A DNA stretch of 64,000 nucleotides, taken from CBDCUF01 sp965222525 (lineage in GTDB: Bacteria > Pseudomonadota > Alphaproteobacteria > Rickettsiales > UBA8987). Below, piece by piece: positions 7,609 through 15,922 of this stretch. Every line of letters begins with the position of its first letter. The first letter of the stretch is position 1. The notes beneath the pieces were generated by a model, which did no database searches, was not told the DNA's origin, and saw only the letters and a program-made list of their open reading frames with translations. The stretch covers positions 310,001-374,000 of the forward strand of contig OZ244955.1 in the NCBI GenBank assembly GCA_965222525.1. Reading direction: 5' to 3'. Made by a program: the position numbers and the translations under genes.

Positions 7609-8322
7609 ATGAATTCTATATCAAAAAAATTCCTGTTGATTTCTGCAGTTACAGCGGCGGTTACATTCACTTCAGGCCAGTCGGACGCAGCCAATATGCC
7701 GTTCTTCGGCGGTAACGGGTCGTTTAATGTAAAGGTGGAAAGCTACAAGGAAGCCCGGTTCCGTTCGGTAGTACGCCAGGATTATGATTTCAGTTGCGGT
7801 TCTGCTGCTGTGGCTACCTTGCTCAAATATCACTACGACCATCCTGTAGAGGAGAAGGAAGTACTGGATGCCATGTTCGAGGATGGCGACAAGGAAAAAA
7901 TCAAGAGCAAGGGCTTTTCCATGCTTGATATGAAAAACTTCCTCAAAAACAAGGGATATTCCGCTGATGGCTACCGTACTGCGCTGGACAAGCTGACCGA
8001 GGTCGGAATCCCCGCAATCGTGCTGATTAACAATAACGGCTATATGCATTTCGTGGTGGTCAAGGGGGTGGATAAGGAAAATGTACTGGTCGGTGACCCT
8101 TCGCTCGGCAAAAAGGTTATGGCCAGGGATGAATTCGAGAAAATGTGGAATGGCATATTGTTCGTAATCAAGAGCCATAAAGCGGTCGGAAATCAATATT
8201 TCAACAGAAAAAAGGACTGGCGGCTGTATCAGGAAGCCCTGTTCGATTCGGCACTAAGCAATGAATCGCTGGCAAACTTCACGATACATATACAACCGGC
8301 ACCGAATTATTTTAATTTTTAA
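7609..8322 (+). CDS. Periplasmic C39-like cysteine peptidase (FapD-like)
   Basis: 237 residues from ATG 7609, which begins a signal peptide (SKKFLLISAVTAAVTF, cleavage near SDA-AN); the upstream TTG lies inside the palindrome and is rejected. The peptidase C39 fold is recognisable: QDYDFSCGSAAVATLL with catalytic Cys63, GYMHFVVVKG with His147, and VGDPSLG with Asp163. Unlike bacteriocin-exporter C39 domains it is not fused to an ABC transporter, and the signal peptide places it in the periplasm or at the surface, as for FapD of Pseudomonas functional amyloid. Its likely substrates are the neighbouring secreted proteins. Length and domain are normal for this stand-alone type. Confidence 0.85.
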   Translation: MNSISKKFLLISAVTAAVTFTSGQSDAANMPFFGGNGSFNVKVESYKEARFRSVVRQDYDFSCGSAAVATLLKYHYDHPVEEKEVLDAMFEDGDKEKIKSKGFSMLDMKNFLKNKGYSADGYRTALDKLTEVGIPAIVLINNNGYMHFVVVKGVDKENVLVGDPSLGKKVMARDEFEKMWNGILFVIKSHKAVGNQYFNRKKDWRLYQEALFDSALSNESLANFTIHIQPAPNYFNF

Positions 8323-8323
8323 A

Positions 8324-8352
8324 TGTCATCCTGAACTTGTTTCAGGATCCAT
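8324..8352. repeat. Solo REP end
   Basis: TGTCATCCTGAACTTG and TTTCAGGATCCAT form a single copy of the palindromic end found in pairs at 6851-7012, 15716-15863 and 56597-56745. Confidence 0.7.
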
Positions 8353-8361
8353 CTACTACGG

Positions 8362-8430
8362 GAGTTTAAGAATACAAGAGCCAAGAAATCAGGAAATTTC
8401 CTGCATTCTTATTTTCCTGTATTCTTAAGT
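8362..8430. repeat. Imperfect palindrome (GTTTAAGAATAC family)
   Basis: GAGTTTAAGAATACAAG on the left and CCTGTATTCTTAAGTTC on the right pair across a central GGAAATTTCC. A related sequence forms the centre of the large palindrome at 22178-22463. Intergenic, between the peptidase and the next secreted-protein gene. Confidence 0.6.
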
Positions 8431-8466
8431 TCTTTTTCAACCACCAACCAATGAAAGGGTCGTAAA

Positions 8467-9123
8467 ATGTACAAAAAGCAAGGTAAGCATATTAAATCCA
8501 GTTTAGGTATTTGTTCTGTTATCGCTCTGATGGCGATATCGTCAGGCGCAGACGCTACTCCCGAAATGAGTGCATATGAATCATATGATTTCACCGCTCA
8601 TAATAATGTTATATCCGACCCCGAATTGGATAAAATGCGCGGGGGTTTCCTGTTCTCCAACGGTCTGAAAGTCGATTTCGGTATATCAATACAGACAATG
8701 GTTAATGGTATATTGGTACGTGAGCTTAACCTGTTCAGCGACCGGCTGGATGAGGTAAATCCTGACGAATTGCAAACAGTGATTCAGGTAGGTAATGGTA
8801 ATATCGCAGGTGGTGGTAATCCGTCAGACAGTATGCCAAATGATAGTGGTGCGACAAATGGACAAGGAGTCCCGCAGGTTCAGGCAAATACCGTGCAGAA
8901 TCAGGTTAACCATGTAGCCGCACCTGATATAACCGTACATAACGGTATTGCACTGGGTAATATCCCCGGCCTGTCAACAATTATACAGAATAATGTGGAT
9001 AATGCATTGATCCAGCAGTTTAACGTGATGGATGTTAAAGTAAGCGGTTTTAGCGGTTTCAGGATGCAGAACCTGACCCCGATCCTCAACCACCAGGCTA
9101 TCAATGGTGTTAATGGTTTCTAG
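8467..9123 (+). CDS. Secreted protein with double-glycine-like motif, candidate C39 substrate
   Basis: 218 residues, signal peptide about 1-30 (ISSGADA before TPE). Shortly after it comes ISDPELDKMRGGF (about 49-61), which looks like the LSxxELxxIxGG leader motif that C39 peptidases cut in bacteriocin precursors; here Gly59-Gly60 would be the site. The segment following (SNGLKVDFGISIQTMVNGILV) is compact, then come a Gly/Asn/Gln-rich linker and a C-terminal region rich in Asn and Gln (IQNNVDNALIQQFN). The gene ends the four-gene cluster, before a terminator. It could be the FapE-like extracellular component. Family not certain; cleavage is inference. Confidence 0.75.
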   Translation: MYKKQGKHIKSSLGICSVIALMAISSGADATPEMSAYESYDFTAHNNVISDPELDKMRGGFLFSNGLKVDFGISIQTMVNGILVRELNLFSDRLDEVNPDELQTVIQVGNGNIAGGGNPSDSMPNDSGATNGQGVPQVQANTVQNQVNHVAAPDITVHNGIALGNIPGLSTIIQNNVDNALIQQFNVMDVKVSGFSGFRMQNLTPILNHQAINGVNGF

Positions 9124-9164
9124 GAAACGCTTTCTCTTCATATGCTGCTGGAAAGCACAGAAAT

Positions 9165-9194
9165 AGGCCGGTATTCCACCCCTATACCGGCCTT
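9165..9194. terminator. Bidirectional rho-independent terminator
   Basis: AGGCCGGTAT and ATACCGGCCTT form a 10-bp GC-rich stem with a short loop, followed by TTAATTTT. It lies between the converging 8467 gene and pilU. Confidence 0.75.
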
Positions 9195-9212
9195 AATTTT
9201 GCCTCGGGGTAA

Positions 9213-10346
9213 TCAGAAATCACTCGACCCGCTGCTTTTCTTCAGGGATACCCCTCCTGTGGGGTCGGCAAAAAACTCCCCGCCCTGCTTCATTTTCAGA
9301 TTAAGGTTGCTTGCATTATCGGCTTCTGCCAAAGCAACTTCCTTGGTAATCATACCTTTATTATACAAATCCAGCAGGCACTGATCTAATGTTTGCATCC
9401 CAACATCCCTGCTTTTTTCGATAGTATCCTTTAGTTCTTTAATTTTTCCTTCTTCTACCAAGGCTTTTATCAAACCTTCATTTATCATTATTTCATACGC
9501 CAGCACATGATGGCCGTTTTTGCCCTCAACCAGACGCTGTGACACAACACCTACCAGATTTTGCGACAGGGTTGTCAGAATTTGTTTATGTAATTCCTCG
9601 GGGAACAGGTTGATTATACGCTCAATAGTCTGGTTGGAGTTGTTGGAGTGTAAAGTGGAAATGACCAGGTGACCGGTCTCGCAAAAAACCAGTGCATTCT
9701 CCATAACTTCACGGTCACGTATTTCCCCGATAACCATTACATCAGGACTCTGGCGCAGGGCATTCTTCAATGCAATGCCGTAGGAATAGGTATCAATACC
9801 GATTTCCCGCTGGGTAAACAGGCAGTTTTTATGATGGTGATAATACTCCACTGGGTCTTCTATAGTTACAATATGACCCTCGCCCACAGTATTACGATGT
9901 TCCAGCATTGCAGCCATCGAGGTGGATTTTCCCGAGCCGGTTGCCCCCACAACTAGCACCAACCCACGCTTCTTCATTATGAAATCCTTGTATATACCCG
10001 GCAGACGTAATTCCTCAAAGCTGGGAATCTTCGACTTAATAAGTCGAATGACCATACCGGTACTGTGCTTCTGCTTGAAAATATTTACCCTGAAGCGTTC
10101 GCCGCTATTCAGTGCCAGCGCTATATTCAGTTCCAGCGTAGAATAAAACTCCTCCCGCTGGTCGTCTGTAAGCATGGCGCTGAGGAATCCCTCCATATCC
10201 TCCTCTGTCAGCGGAGGCTTGTCCATACGCATGATATTATGTTCAACACGCAGACTGGGGGGTAAATCAACCGTCAGAAACAAATCGGCAGCCCCCTGCC
10301 TTACCATTTCTTCCAGATAATCATGTATCGAATGGATTTCGCTCAT
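9213..10346 (-). CDS. pilU: Type IV pilus retraction ATPase PilU
   Basis: 377-residue hexameric ATPase of the PilT/PilU family, acting at the cytoplasmic base of the pilus to help depolymerise pilins. Walker A GATGSGKST is at 134-142; the Asp box TIEDPVEY and His box HLVISTLH are present, as is IGEIRDREVMENAL. QREIGIDT and the longer C-terminus favour PilU over PilT. Its ATG directly follows the stop codon of pilT, so the two are co-translated. The extension motor pilB lies 28 kb away in the window. Confidence 0.92.
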   Translation of the reverse strand: MSEIHSIHDYLEEMVRQGAADLFLTVDLPPSLRVEHNIMRMDKPPLTEEDMEGFLSAMLTDDQREEFYSTLELNIALALNSGERFRVNIFKQKHSTGMVIRLIKSKIPSFEELRLPGIYKDFIMKKRGLVLVVGATGSGKSTSMAAMLEHRNTVGEGHIVTIEDPVEYYHHHKNCLFTQREIGIDTYSYGIALKNALRQSPDVMVIGEIRDREVMENALVFCETGHLVISTLHSNNSNQTIERIINLFPEELHKQILTTLSQNLVGVVSQRLVEGKNGHHVLAYEIMINEGLIKALVEEGKIKELKDTIEKSRDVGMQTLDQCLLDLYNKGMITKEVALAEADNASNLNLKMKQGGEFFADPTGGVSLKKSSGSSDF

Positions 10347-11447
10347 CTAGAATCCCGAATTGCTAGCTGCTGCGGCATTATTGCCCTGTGGCCTGTTGTT
10401 CTGCTCGTTTTCCTTGTCTTTCTGAACATTGAGCACACCTTTTGCATCTTCAAGATTGATTACGCCATTTTCATACAGGGCATAAACGCTGTCACGCATG
10501 GTACGCATACCGATCTTCGACCCGACCTGCATAAGGGACTCAACCTGCGGGATTTTACCGTCCCTTATCAGGTTACGTATTGCCGGTGTGCCGAGGAGAA
10601 TTTCAAGTGCAGCCACCCTGCCCTTGCCATCCTTGGTTTTAAGCAACATCTGGGCGATAACCGCCTCCAGGGAGGTGGACAGCATTGACATAATCAGGCT
10701 TTTATCCGAGGCCGGAAATGCGTCGATTATCCTGTCAACGGTCTTGGCAGCGGAATTGGTATGTAGTGTACCCATCACAAGATGGCCGGTTTCTGCTGCT
10801 GTCAGGGCAAGCTGTATAGTTTCCAGATCACGCATCTCACCGACAAGAATGACATCCGGATCCTCCCGCAATGCACTTTTAAGCGCACGGGCAAAGGAGA
10901 TGGTATGATTGCCAAGCTCCCGCTGATTCACCAGGGATTTCGATGATTTATGCACAAACTCCACCGGATCCTCAACAGTGATAATATGCTTTTGCATATT
11001 GGTGTTTATATAGTCAATCATGGCGGCCAGGGTGGTCGATTTACCACTACCGGTAGGACCTGTAACCAGTACAAGTCCTTTATGGAGATTAGCCAGTTCC
11101 TTTAATATAGGCGGCAGGCCGAGGTCGTCTATAGTATCAATTTCGGTTGGAATAACACGAAATGCGGCGGAAATACCGTTCAATGTATTGAATGCATTCA
11201 CCCTGAAACGCAATTCATCGCCAAGCTGGATAGCGAAGTCAAGCTCAAGGTCACGTTCAAAATCGGAACGCTGGCGCTCGGTCATTATCGAATAGAGCAT
11301 ATTCTTGATATCCTCGGAGGCCATGGGCTCATCACTTATAGCTCTGATATCACCATGTAAGCGCAGCGAAGGAGGAAATTTTGCGGCAAGATGCAGGTCA
11401 GATGCCCTGTTCTGCTTGGTATGCAATAATAATTCGGTTATATCCAT
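10347..11447 (-). CDS. pilT: Type IV pilus twitching motility ATPase PilT
   Basis: 366 residues; retraction motor for twitching, DNA uptake or surface sensing. Walker A GPTGSGKST at 130-138, Asp box TVEDPVEF, GEMRDLETIQLAL and His box HLVMGTLHTNSA are all intact. The AIRNLIRDGK segment is the PilT C-terminal signature. The last ~35 residues are a polar, Asn-rich tail of no known role. It starts 21 bp after the TPR gene stop and is followed without spacing by pilU, giving the operon TPR-pilT-pilU. Confidence 0.94.
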   Translation of the reverse strand: MDITELLLHTKQNRASDLHLAAKFPPSLRLHGDIRAISDEPMASEDIKNMLYSIMTERQRSDFERDLELDFAIQLGDELRFRVNAFNTLNGISAAFRVIPTEIDTIDDLGLPPILKELANLHKGLVLVTGPTGSGKSTTLAAMIDYINTNMQKHIITVEDPVEFVHKSSKSLVNQRELGNHTISFARALKSALREDPDVILVGEMRDLETIQLALTAAETGHLVMGTLHTNSAAKTVDRIIDAFPASDKSLIMSMLSTSLEAVIAQMLLKTKDGKGRVAALEILLGTPAIRNLIRDGKIPQVESLMQVGSKIGMRTMRDSVYALYENGVINLEDAKGVLNVQKDKENEQNNRPQGNNAAAASNSGF

Positions 11448-11468
11448 TTTGTCGAATGTCCTTATGGT

Positions 11469-13166
11469 TTATTGTTGTCTTGATGAAATTTCAAACAGTC
11501 GATTTCTTATTTTATTGGGAGATTCCGGTAACTCTGTTCCCTTGAACGAAGCTTCCAGTAACTGCGTATAAAGCTTTGCTGCAAGCTTTGTCTCACCCAG
11601 ATTATCCAGCACCAACGCCAGATTATAGCGGTAGCGTATATTTTCCGGCGCCAGAATCACCGCACGGGTTAAATGCTTCGCCGCCTGCTCGGCATTATCC
11701 TGCTGCAGGTAAATCATCCCGACTTGTGCTGGAATTGGCGCAAATTCCGGGTTATGTTTCTCCAGCGCCTTAAGTTCTTTCAGGGCTTCTTCCGGCGATT
11801 CCTCGCTGGCAAGAATCAGGAAATTATTCATCGCCGGCCAGTTATTCTGGTCACGGGTAATCAAATCCATATAAATACTGCGAGCCTGCGAAAGCTGGCC
11901 ATTTCGGTGATATGCAGTAGCAAGCCCGAATAATGCCGGATAATCATCGGTTTCATTTTTTACACTAAAGTCAAGTGCCTGCCTGTACAGGGTAATCGCA
12001 GTTTCGAGCTGGCCGGTCTGCATTGCGGTACGTGCCGAATGCAGCAATTCACGCTCGGTCATGTCCTTCTTTTTAACCGATATTTCCAGTTCATGGTCCT
12101 TGCCGATTGTCGGATCCTGCGTCTCACCTTCCGTACCGGCAAACGGGTTATTAAAACTCCCATGCTCTATGGAAACTGTTTCCTGCGGCTTCAATGCGCG
12201 GCTACCCTCATACAGGCTGTCCGCCGGAACCTGCTCCAGAAAATCCCTGGTTTTTCCTGAAAGACTGCCAATCTCTGCCTCTTCATAGAATCCGGGGGCA
12301 TCCATATAACTATAACGGTCCTCTATAGTGTCCGGCTCCTCTTCGACAACCTCCCCGGTGTCGTGATCCAGAACCTCTCCTTCAGCCACCTCCTGTTTAT
12401 CAATCTCTGTACCGTCACTACCACTTGCACCAAGTACAGGACTTCCTATATCCTCCGTATCCGACAAATTAATACCCAGATTTTCCGTATGTTGCCCTGT
12501 CTCATTTTTTGTAATGGTCGTATTATTGTCCGTATTGTCAACAGCCGTATCTTCTATAGGAGAAACGGCGTTTTCATCGATAGAAAGTTCGGCGGATAAA
12601 TCATTGTCAAGCTCTTCAAGCTCATTAAAAATCTCGGTAATATCCCCTTCGCTTACAGGTTCTACGGGGATTTCCTGTGCCGGCACCACATCATTGGCTG
12701 CAGAAGCAGAAGAACCCCGCTTACGCCCCATATTGTGTAATTCCGCACCTGCATCTATTTCTTCCAGCGCACCTTCGGTATCAAAGCTGGCGTCGTTAAT
12801 CAGCTCGTCAAATTCCGCCTCCATATCGGAGGTATCAAGCTCTTCAAACTCTTCATCGGAAAGCTCGGCAAACTCCTTATCTTTTACATCATCCTCATCA
12901 AATATATCAGAAAAATCAAGATCGGGGGGCAAATCATACTCTCTGGCGGGGTCATACACCACTTCATCACCACCGGCAGCAGTAACAAGCTTACCCAACC
13001 CATCCGCATTATCCTGATCACTTATGGAGTTAACCGCATACACCAGGAAAAATATCGAGAACGCAGCCACAACATTCTCCGGGGTTAAATATAACCTCCC
13101 ACCGGAAACATTGCGCAACCATGTGTTTACGGACATAACAAGCCTACCTAGCCTAAATAATGTCAT
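11469..13166 (-). CDS. Acidic membrane-anchored TPR protein in the pilT operon
   Basis: About 565 residues. One membrane segment lies near the N-terminus (AAFSIFFLVYAV, about residues 33-46), followed by a very acidic, low-complexity region of about 300 residues rich in Asp and Glu, and a C-terminal tetratricopeptide region of about 180 residues (YPALFGLATAYHRNGQLSQARSIY; PAQVGMIYLQQDNAEQAAKHL; YRYNLALVLDNLGETKLAAKLY). The location before pilT and pilU suggests a pilus-associated scaffold, but it is not a recognised Pil protein. The start is ambiguous: ATG 13166 or the internal ATG 13136; neither has a strong ribosome binding site. Confidence 0.7.
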   Translation of the reverse strand: MTLFRLGRLVMSVNTWLRNVSGGRLYLTPENVVAAFSIFFLVYAVNSISDQDNADGLGKLVTAAGGDEVVYDPAREYDLPPDLDFSDIFDEDDVKDKEFAELSDEEFEELDTSDMEAEFDELINDASFDTEGALEEIDAGAELHNMGRKRGSSASAANDVVPAQEIPVEPVSEGDITEIFNELEELDNDLSAELSIDENAVSPIEDTAVDNTDNNTTITKNETGQHTENLGINLSDTEDIGSPVLGASGSDGTEIDKQEVAEGEVLDHDTGEVVEEEPDTIEDRYSYMDAPGFYEEAEIGSLSGKTRDFLEQVPADSLYEGSRALKPQETVSIEHGSFNNPFAGTEGETQDPTIGKDHELEISVKKKDMTERELLHSARTAMQTGQLETAITLYRQALDFSVKNETDDYPALFGLATAYHRNGQLSQARSIYMDLITRDQNNWPAMNNFLILASEESPEEALKELKALEKHNPEFAPIPAQVGMIYLQQDNAEQAAKHLTRAVILAPENIRYRYNLALVLDNLGETKLAAKLYTQLLEASFKGTELPESPNKIRNRLFEISSRQQ

Positions 13167-13329
13167 CAAATTCTACCGGCATGGCCTGCAAATTTAGCGG
13201 CATTATTTAAAGAACTTACCTAGCAAACTTCATTATTAACAATTGTTTAATCCTTATCTAGCGAAAAATGCTACGAAAAACATATATGGAAAATATTAGC
13301 AGGATATGTAATAAATCTGCCACGGTTTT

Positions 13330-14418
13330 ATGAATCTATATAAATATATACGTCCGCTGGTGTTTTGCCTGCCCGAGGAGGCGGCGCATAATATGGTGGT
13401 GAAGCTGCTTTCCAGCCGGCATCTGCGTGGGGGCGGACAGCCCCTGCACCACCCCGCACTTACGGTGAATCTGTGGGGTATGGAATTTGCCAATCCTGTT
13501 GGTATGGCGGCAGGATTTGACAAGAATGCGGTTATGATCGAGTCCCTGCTGGGACGGGGATTCGGCTTTGTTGAGGCAGGCACGGTTACAAAACTGCCGC
13601 AGGAGGGTAATCCAAAGCCACGTATTTTCCGGCTTGTACAGGATGAGGCGATTATCAACCGGCTCGGGTTCAACAGTGAAGGAATAGAGGAATTTACCGC
13701 CAATATACAGGGATGGCAGCAACGGCAAAAGATTTTGCTAAGCAAGGGAATTGTCGGGGCTAATATCGGCAAGAACAGGGATAGTGAAAATGCGGTTGAG
13801 GATTATATTTACCTGCTTGAGAAGCTATATAACCAGGTGGATTATATTACTATCAACATTTCTTCACCTAATACTCCAGGTCTGCGCGACTTGCAAAAAG
13901 GTGAGGCACTGGATGAACTACTTGGCTCTATTATATTGAAAAAGAATGAATTATGTGCAGAAATTGAGAAAAAAACTCCCATATTACTTAAAATATCGCC
14001 TGATATCTCACTGGAAGATAAGGAAAACATTGCCTATGCTGCGATTAAACACAATATCGATGGGCTGATAATAAGTAATACTACAATCAACCATCGGGAT
14101 GGTTTACTCTCAAAAAACGCCGGTCAAAAAGGTGGGCTGAGTGGCAAACCACTACTTCAACCATCAACTGATTTGTTGCGTGATATATATCTGTTAACTG
14201 AAGGAAAAATACCACTAATTGGAGTTGGTGGGGTGTCTTCCGGTGAGGATGCATATCGAAAAATACGTGCCGGCGCTTCACTCATACAGCTATATAGCGC
14301 AATAATTTATCAGGGCTTCAGCCTGGTAAAACAAATCAACCAGGAGCTACTACATCTCCTTGAGCGTGACGGTTTCAGCAATATTTCGGAAGCGGTTGGG
14401 GTGGACGCACAACTTTAG
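13330..14418 (+). CDS. pyrD: Dihydroorotate dehydrogenase, class 2 (quinone-dependent)
   Basis: 362 residues. Oxidises dihydroorotate to orotate in pyrimidine synthesis, passing electrons to quinone at the inner membrane. The N-terminal helical extension (residues 1-40) marks the membrane-associated class 2 type. GMAAGFDKNA, EAGTVTKLPQEGNPKPR and INISSPNTPGLR are diagnostic, the last with the catalytic Ser of class 2 enzymes (178/179). IGVGGVSSGEDA binds the FMN phosphate. Its stop overlaps by 4 bp the stop of the convergent antitoxin gene. No clear ribosome binding site precedes ATG 13330. Confidence 0.95.
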   Translation: MNLYKYIRPLVFCLPEEAAHNMVVKLLSSRHLRGGGQPLHHPALTVNLWGMEFANPVGMAAGFDKNAVMIESLLGRGFGFVEAGTVTKLPQEGNPKPRIFRLVQDEAIINRLGFNSEGIEEFTANIQGWQQRQKILLSKGIVGANIGKNRDSENAVEDYIYLLEKLYNQVDYITINISSPNTPGLRDLQKGEALDELLGSIILKKNELCAEIEKKTPILLKISPDISLEDKENIAYAAIKHNIDGLIISNTTINHRDGLLSKNAGQKGGLSGKPLLQPSTDLLRDIYLLTEGKIPLIGVGGVSSGEDAYRKIRAGASLIQLYSAIIYQGFSLVKQINQELLHLLERDGFSNISEAVGVDAQL

Positions 14419-14786
14419 GCAATATTATCCAAGTCTAAATCAAGGGCAAAAGCCAGTTTCTTTAATGTATCAACTGAACCTTTTTTCATTCCGGTCTCCA
14501 CTTTTGCAATAAGCGCCCTGCTGACCCCCGACTTGTCGGAAAGCTGCTGCTGGGTAAAACCACGGTACTCCCGAAACACTTTTATCGCACTTTCCCCGCC
14601 CGATATTCTTTTCCTTAATTCAAACGGGAATATCTCTTCTATTCCGTCCTCTATACGAGACCTAATTGTTACAGCATCAGCAATATCATCCAGTTCTTCC
14701 TGTAGTTCAAGAAATTCCCTATAGCTTTCATAAGGTATGGTGACCGACACCGGCACTCCATTCTCTTCATGTATATGGATACTCAT
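14415..14786 (-). CDS. XRE-family antitoxin
   Basis: 123 residues. Residues about 65-120 form a Cro/CI-type helix-turn-helix (YRGFTQQQLSDKSGVSRALIAKVETG), and the N-terminal half is acidic and helical, as in antitoxins paired with RelE/ParE-like toxins. It starts 4 bp inside the toxin gene (ATGA overlap), so the two are translationally coupled with the toxin first. Expected to neutralise the toxin and repress the pair's promoter. Confidence 0.82.
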   Translation of the reverse strand: MSIHIHEENGVPVSVTIPYESYREFLELQEELDDIADAVTIRSRIEDGIEEIFPFELRKRISGGESAIKVFREYRGFTQQQLSDKSGVSRALIAKVETGMKKGSVDTLKKLAFALDLDLDNIA

Positions 14787-15040
14787 TGATATGCTTTCCC
14801 TCTCGGCTTTACAGCAATTATAACAACTGTTACTGTTTTATCGTTGATTTCATAAATAACTCTGTAATTCCCTACTCTCAGTCGATAAAATTCACTATTT
14901 CTCAGCTTCTTTGCATTATTATTCCGTGCATAAGGATTTTTTGCGAGTTGTTCTATTCTGCTTTCTATTCGTTTACGCCAGTTAACGGGCAGTTTGTTCA
15001 AGTTCTTATCCGCCTCCTTTGTGATAACAACCTTATACAT
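14783..15040 (-). CDS. RelE/ParE-family toxin
   Basis: 85 residues from ATG 15040 (MYKVVITKEADKNLNKL); an earlier in-frame start at 15058 adds six unlikely residues. The RelE-like core is visible: KNPYARNNNAKKLRNS, YRLRVGNYRVIYEI and VTVVIIAVKPRG. RelE members cleave mRNA on the ribosome, ParE members poison gyrase; the sequence does not decide. Toxin-first order with an XRE antitoxin resembles the higBA arrangement. Confidence 0.82.
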   Translation of the reverse strand: MYKVVITKEADKNLNKLPVNWRKRIESRIEQLAKNPYARNNNAKKLRNSEFYRLRVGNYRVIYEINDKTVTVVIIAVKPRGKAYQ

Positions 15041-15072
15041 ATTGTGCCCCAGGGTCACATAAAAGTCAAGCG

Positions 15073-15693
15073 CTAAAGCATTTCCTTAACTATTGGGTAA
15101 ATATTGTCAACCATGACGGATATGCCATGCTTGTTGGGATGGAGGCGGTCAGAGACGGTATATTGCGGATTGCCATATACTCCTTCGAGGAAGTTGGGGT
15201 AATATTCCGTATCGTAAACATCGGACAGATCCTTGAACACAAAGTTGAACCGTGAGGCATATTGCGGGTCTTTATTCAATGGCACCGTCAGCCCGCATAT
15301 CAGAACTTCTATATCATTTTCGGTCAGGGTACGGACTATATATTCCATATTATCGTGAAGCTTCTCAACGCTTAATTTACGTAACGCATCATTGCCGCCA
15401 AGGCTTATGATAACAATATCGGGCTTTACCGCCAGCACCTTGTCCAGCCTTTTTACTCCATTGGCCGAAGTAGCACCGGACACCCCCATATTCACCACAC
15501 CGACATCACTATGGCCTTCCGCCTCCAGTCTGGTTTTCAATTGCGCGGGGAAAGACTCGCCGGCACCAAGCCCGTATCCTGCTATCAGGCTATCGCCGAA
15601 AGCTACTATAACCTTGTCGGGAACCGCCTGCTCCCCGGCATTCACAGGCAAACACCACAGGCATAAAAAAACAGGTATAAATCGTTTAAACAT
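15073..15693 (-). CDS. tesA: GDSL esterase / acyl-CoA thioesterase I (TesA)
   Basis: 206 residues with a signal peptide (about 1-19, PVNA-GEQ), so periplasmic. SGNH hydrolase blocks are complete: AFGDSLIAGYGL with the nucleophile Ser, NMGVSGATSANG, SLGGNDALR, and DRLHPNKHG with the catalytic Asp and His. The family hydrolyses thioesters, lysophospholipids and aryl esters with broad specificity. In many alphaproteobacteria it stands next to an ABC exporter operon; here it stands alone after the toxin-antitoxin pair. Confidence 0.88.
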   Translation of the reverse strand: MFKRFIPVFLCLWCLPVNAGEQAVPDKVIVAFGDSLIAGYGLGAGESFPAQLKTRLEAEGHSDVGVVNMGVSGATSANGVKRLDKVLAVKPDIVIISLGGNDALRKLSVEKLHDNMEYIVRTLTENDIEVLICGLTVPLNKDPQYASRFNFVFKDLSDVYDTEYYPNFLEGVYGNPQYTVSDRLHPNKHGISVMVDNIYPIVKEML

Positions 15694-15715
15694 TCAATCA
15701 ACCACTGTAAATTTC

Positions 15716-15863
15716 TGTCATGCTGAACTCGTTTCAGCATCCATCCGTCAAACTACTGATGATTTTCAGCTACTATCAAGCCTGTCAAAATGCACAATCA
15801 TGTTATCGATCACCAAAATCCAGTCATCGGATAAATGGATCCCGAAACAAGTTCGGGATGACA
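15716..15863. repeat. REP-pair element, copy 2
   Basis: 148 bp bounded by TGTCATGCTGAAC and GTTCGGGATGACA. The interior is homologous to 6851-7012 and 56597-56745. Lies between the divergent tesA and bioF. Confidence 0.8.
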
Positions 15864-15922
15864 TATAGTAATATCCCTAATATTGTACAATAACTACTAC
15901 GATAAATCAACCGGCCATAAAA

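Noticed and set aside
12514..13017. Ser-rich 167-codon frame on the plus strand
   Set aside because: Shadow of the acidic region of the TPR protein on the opposite strand.
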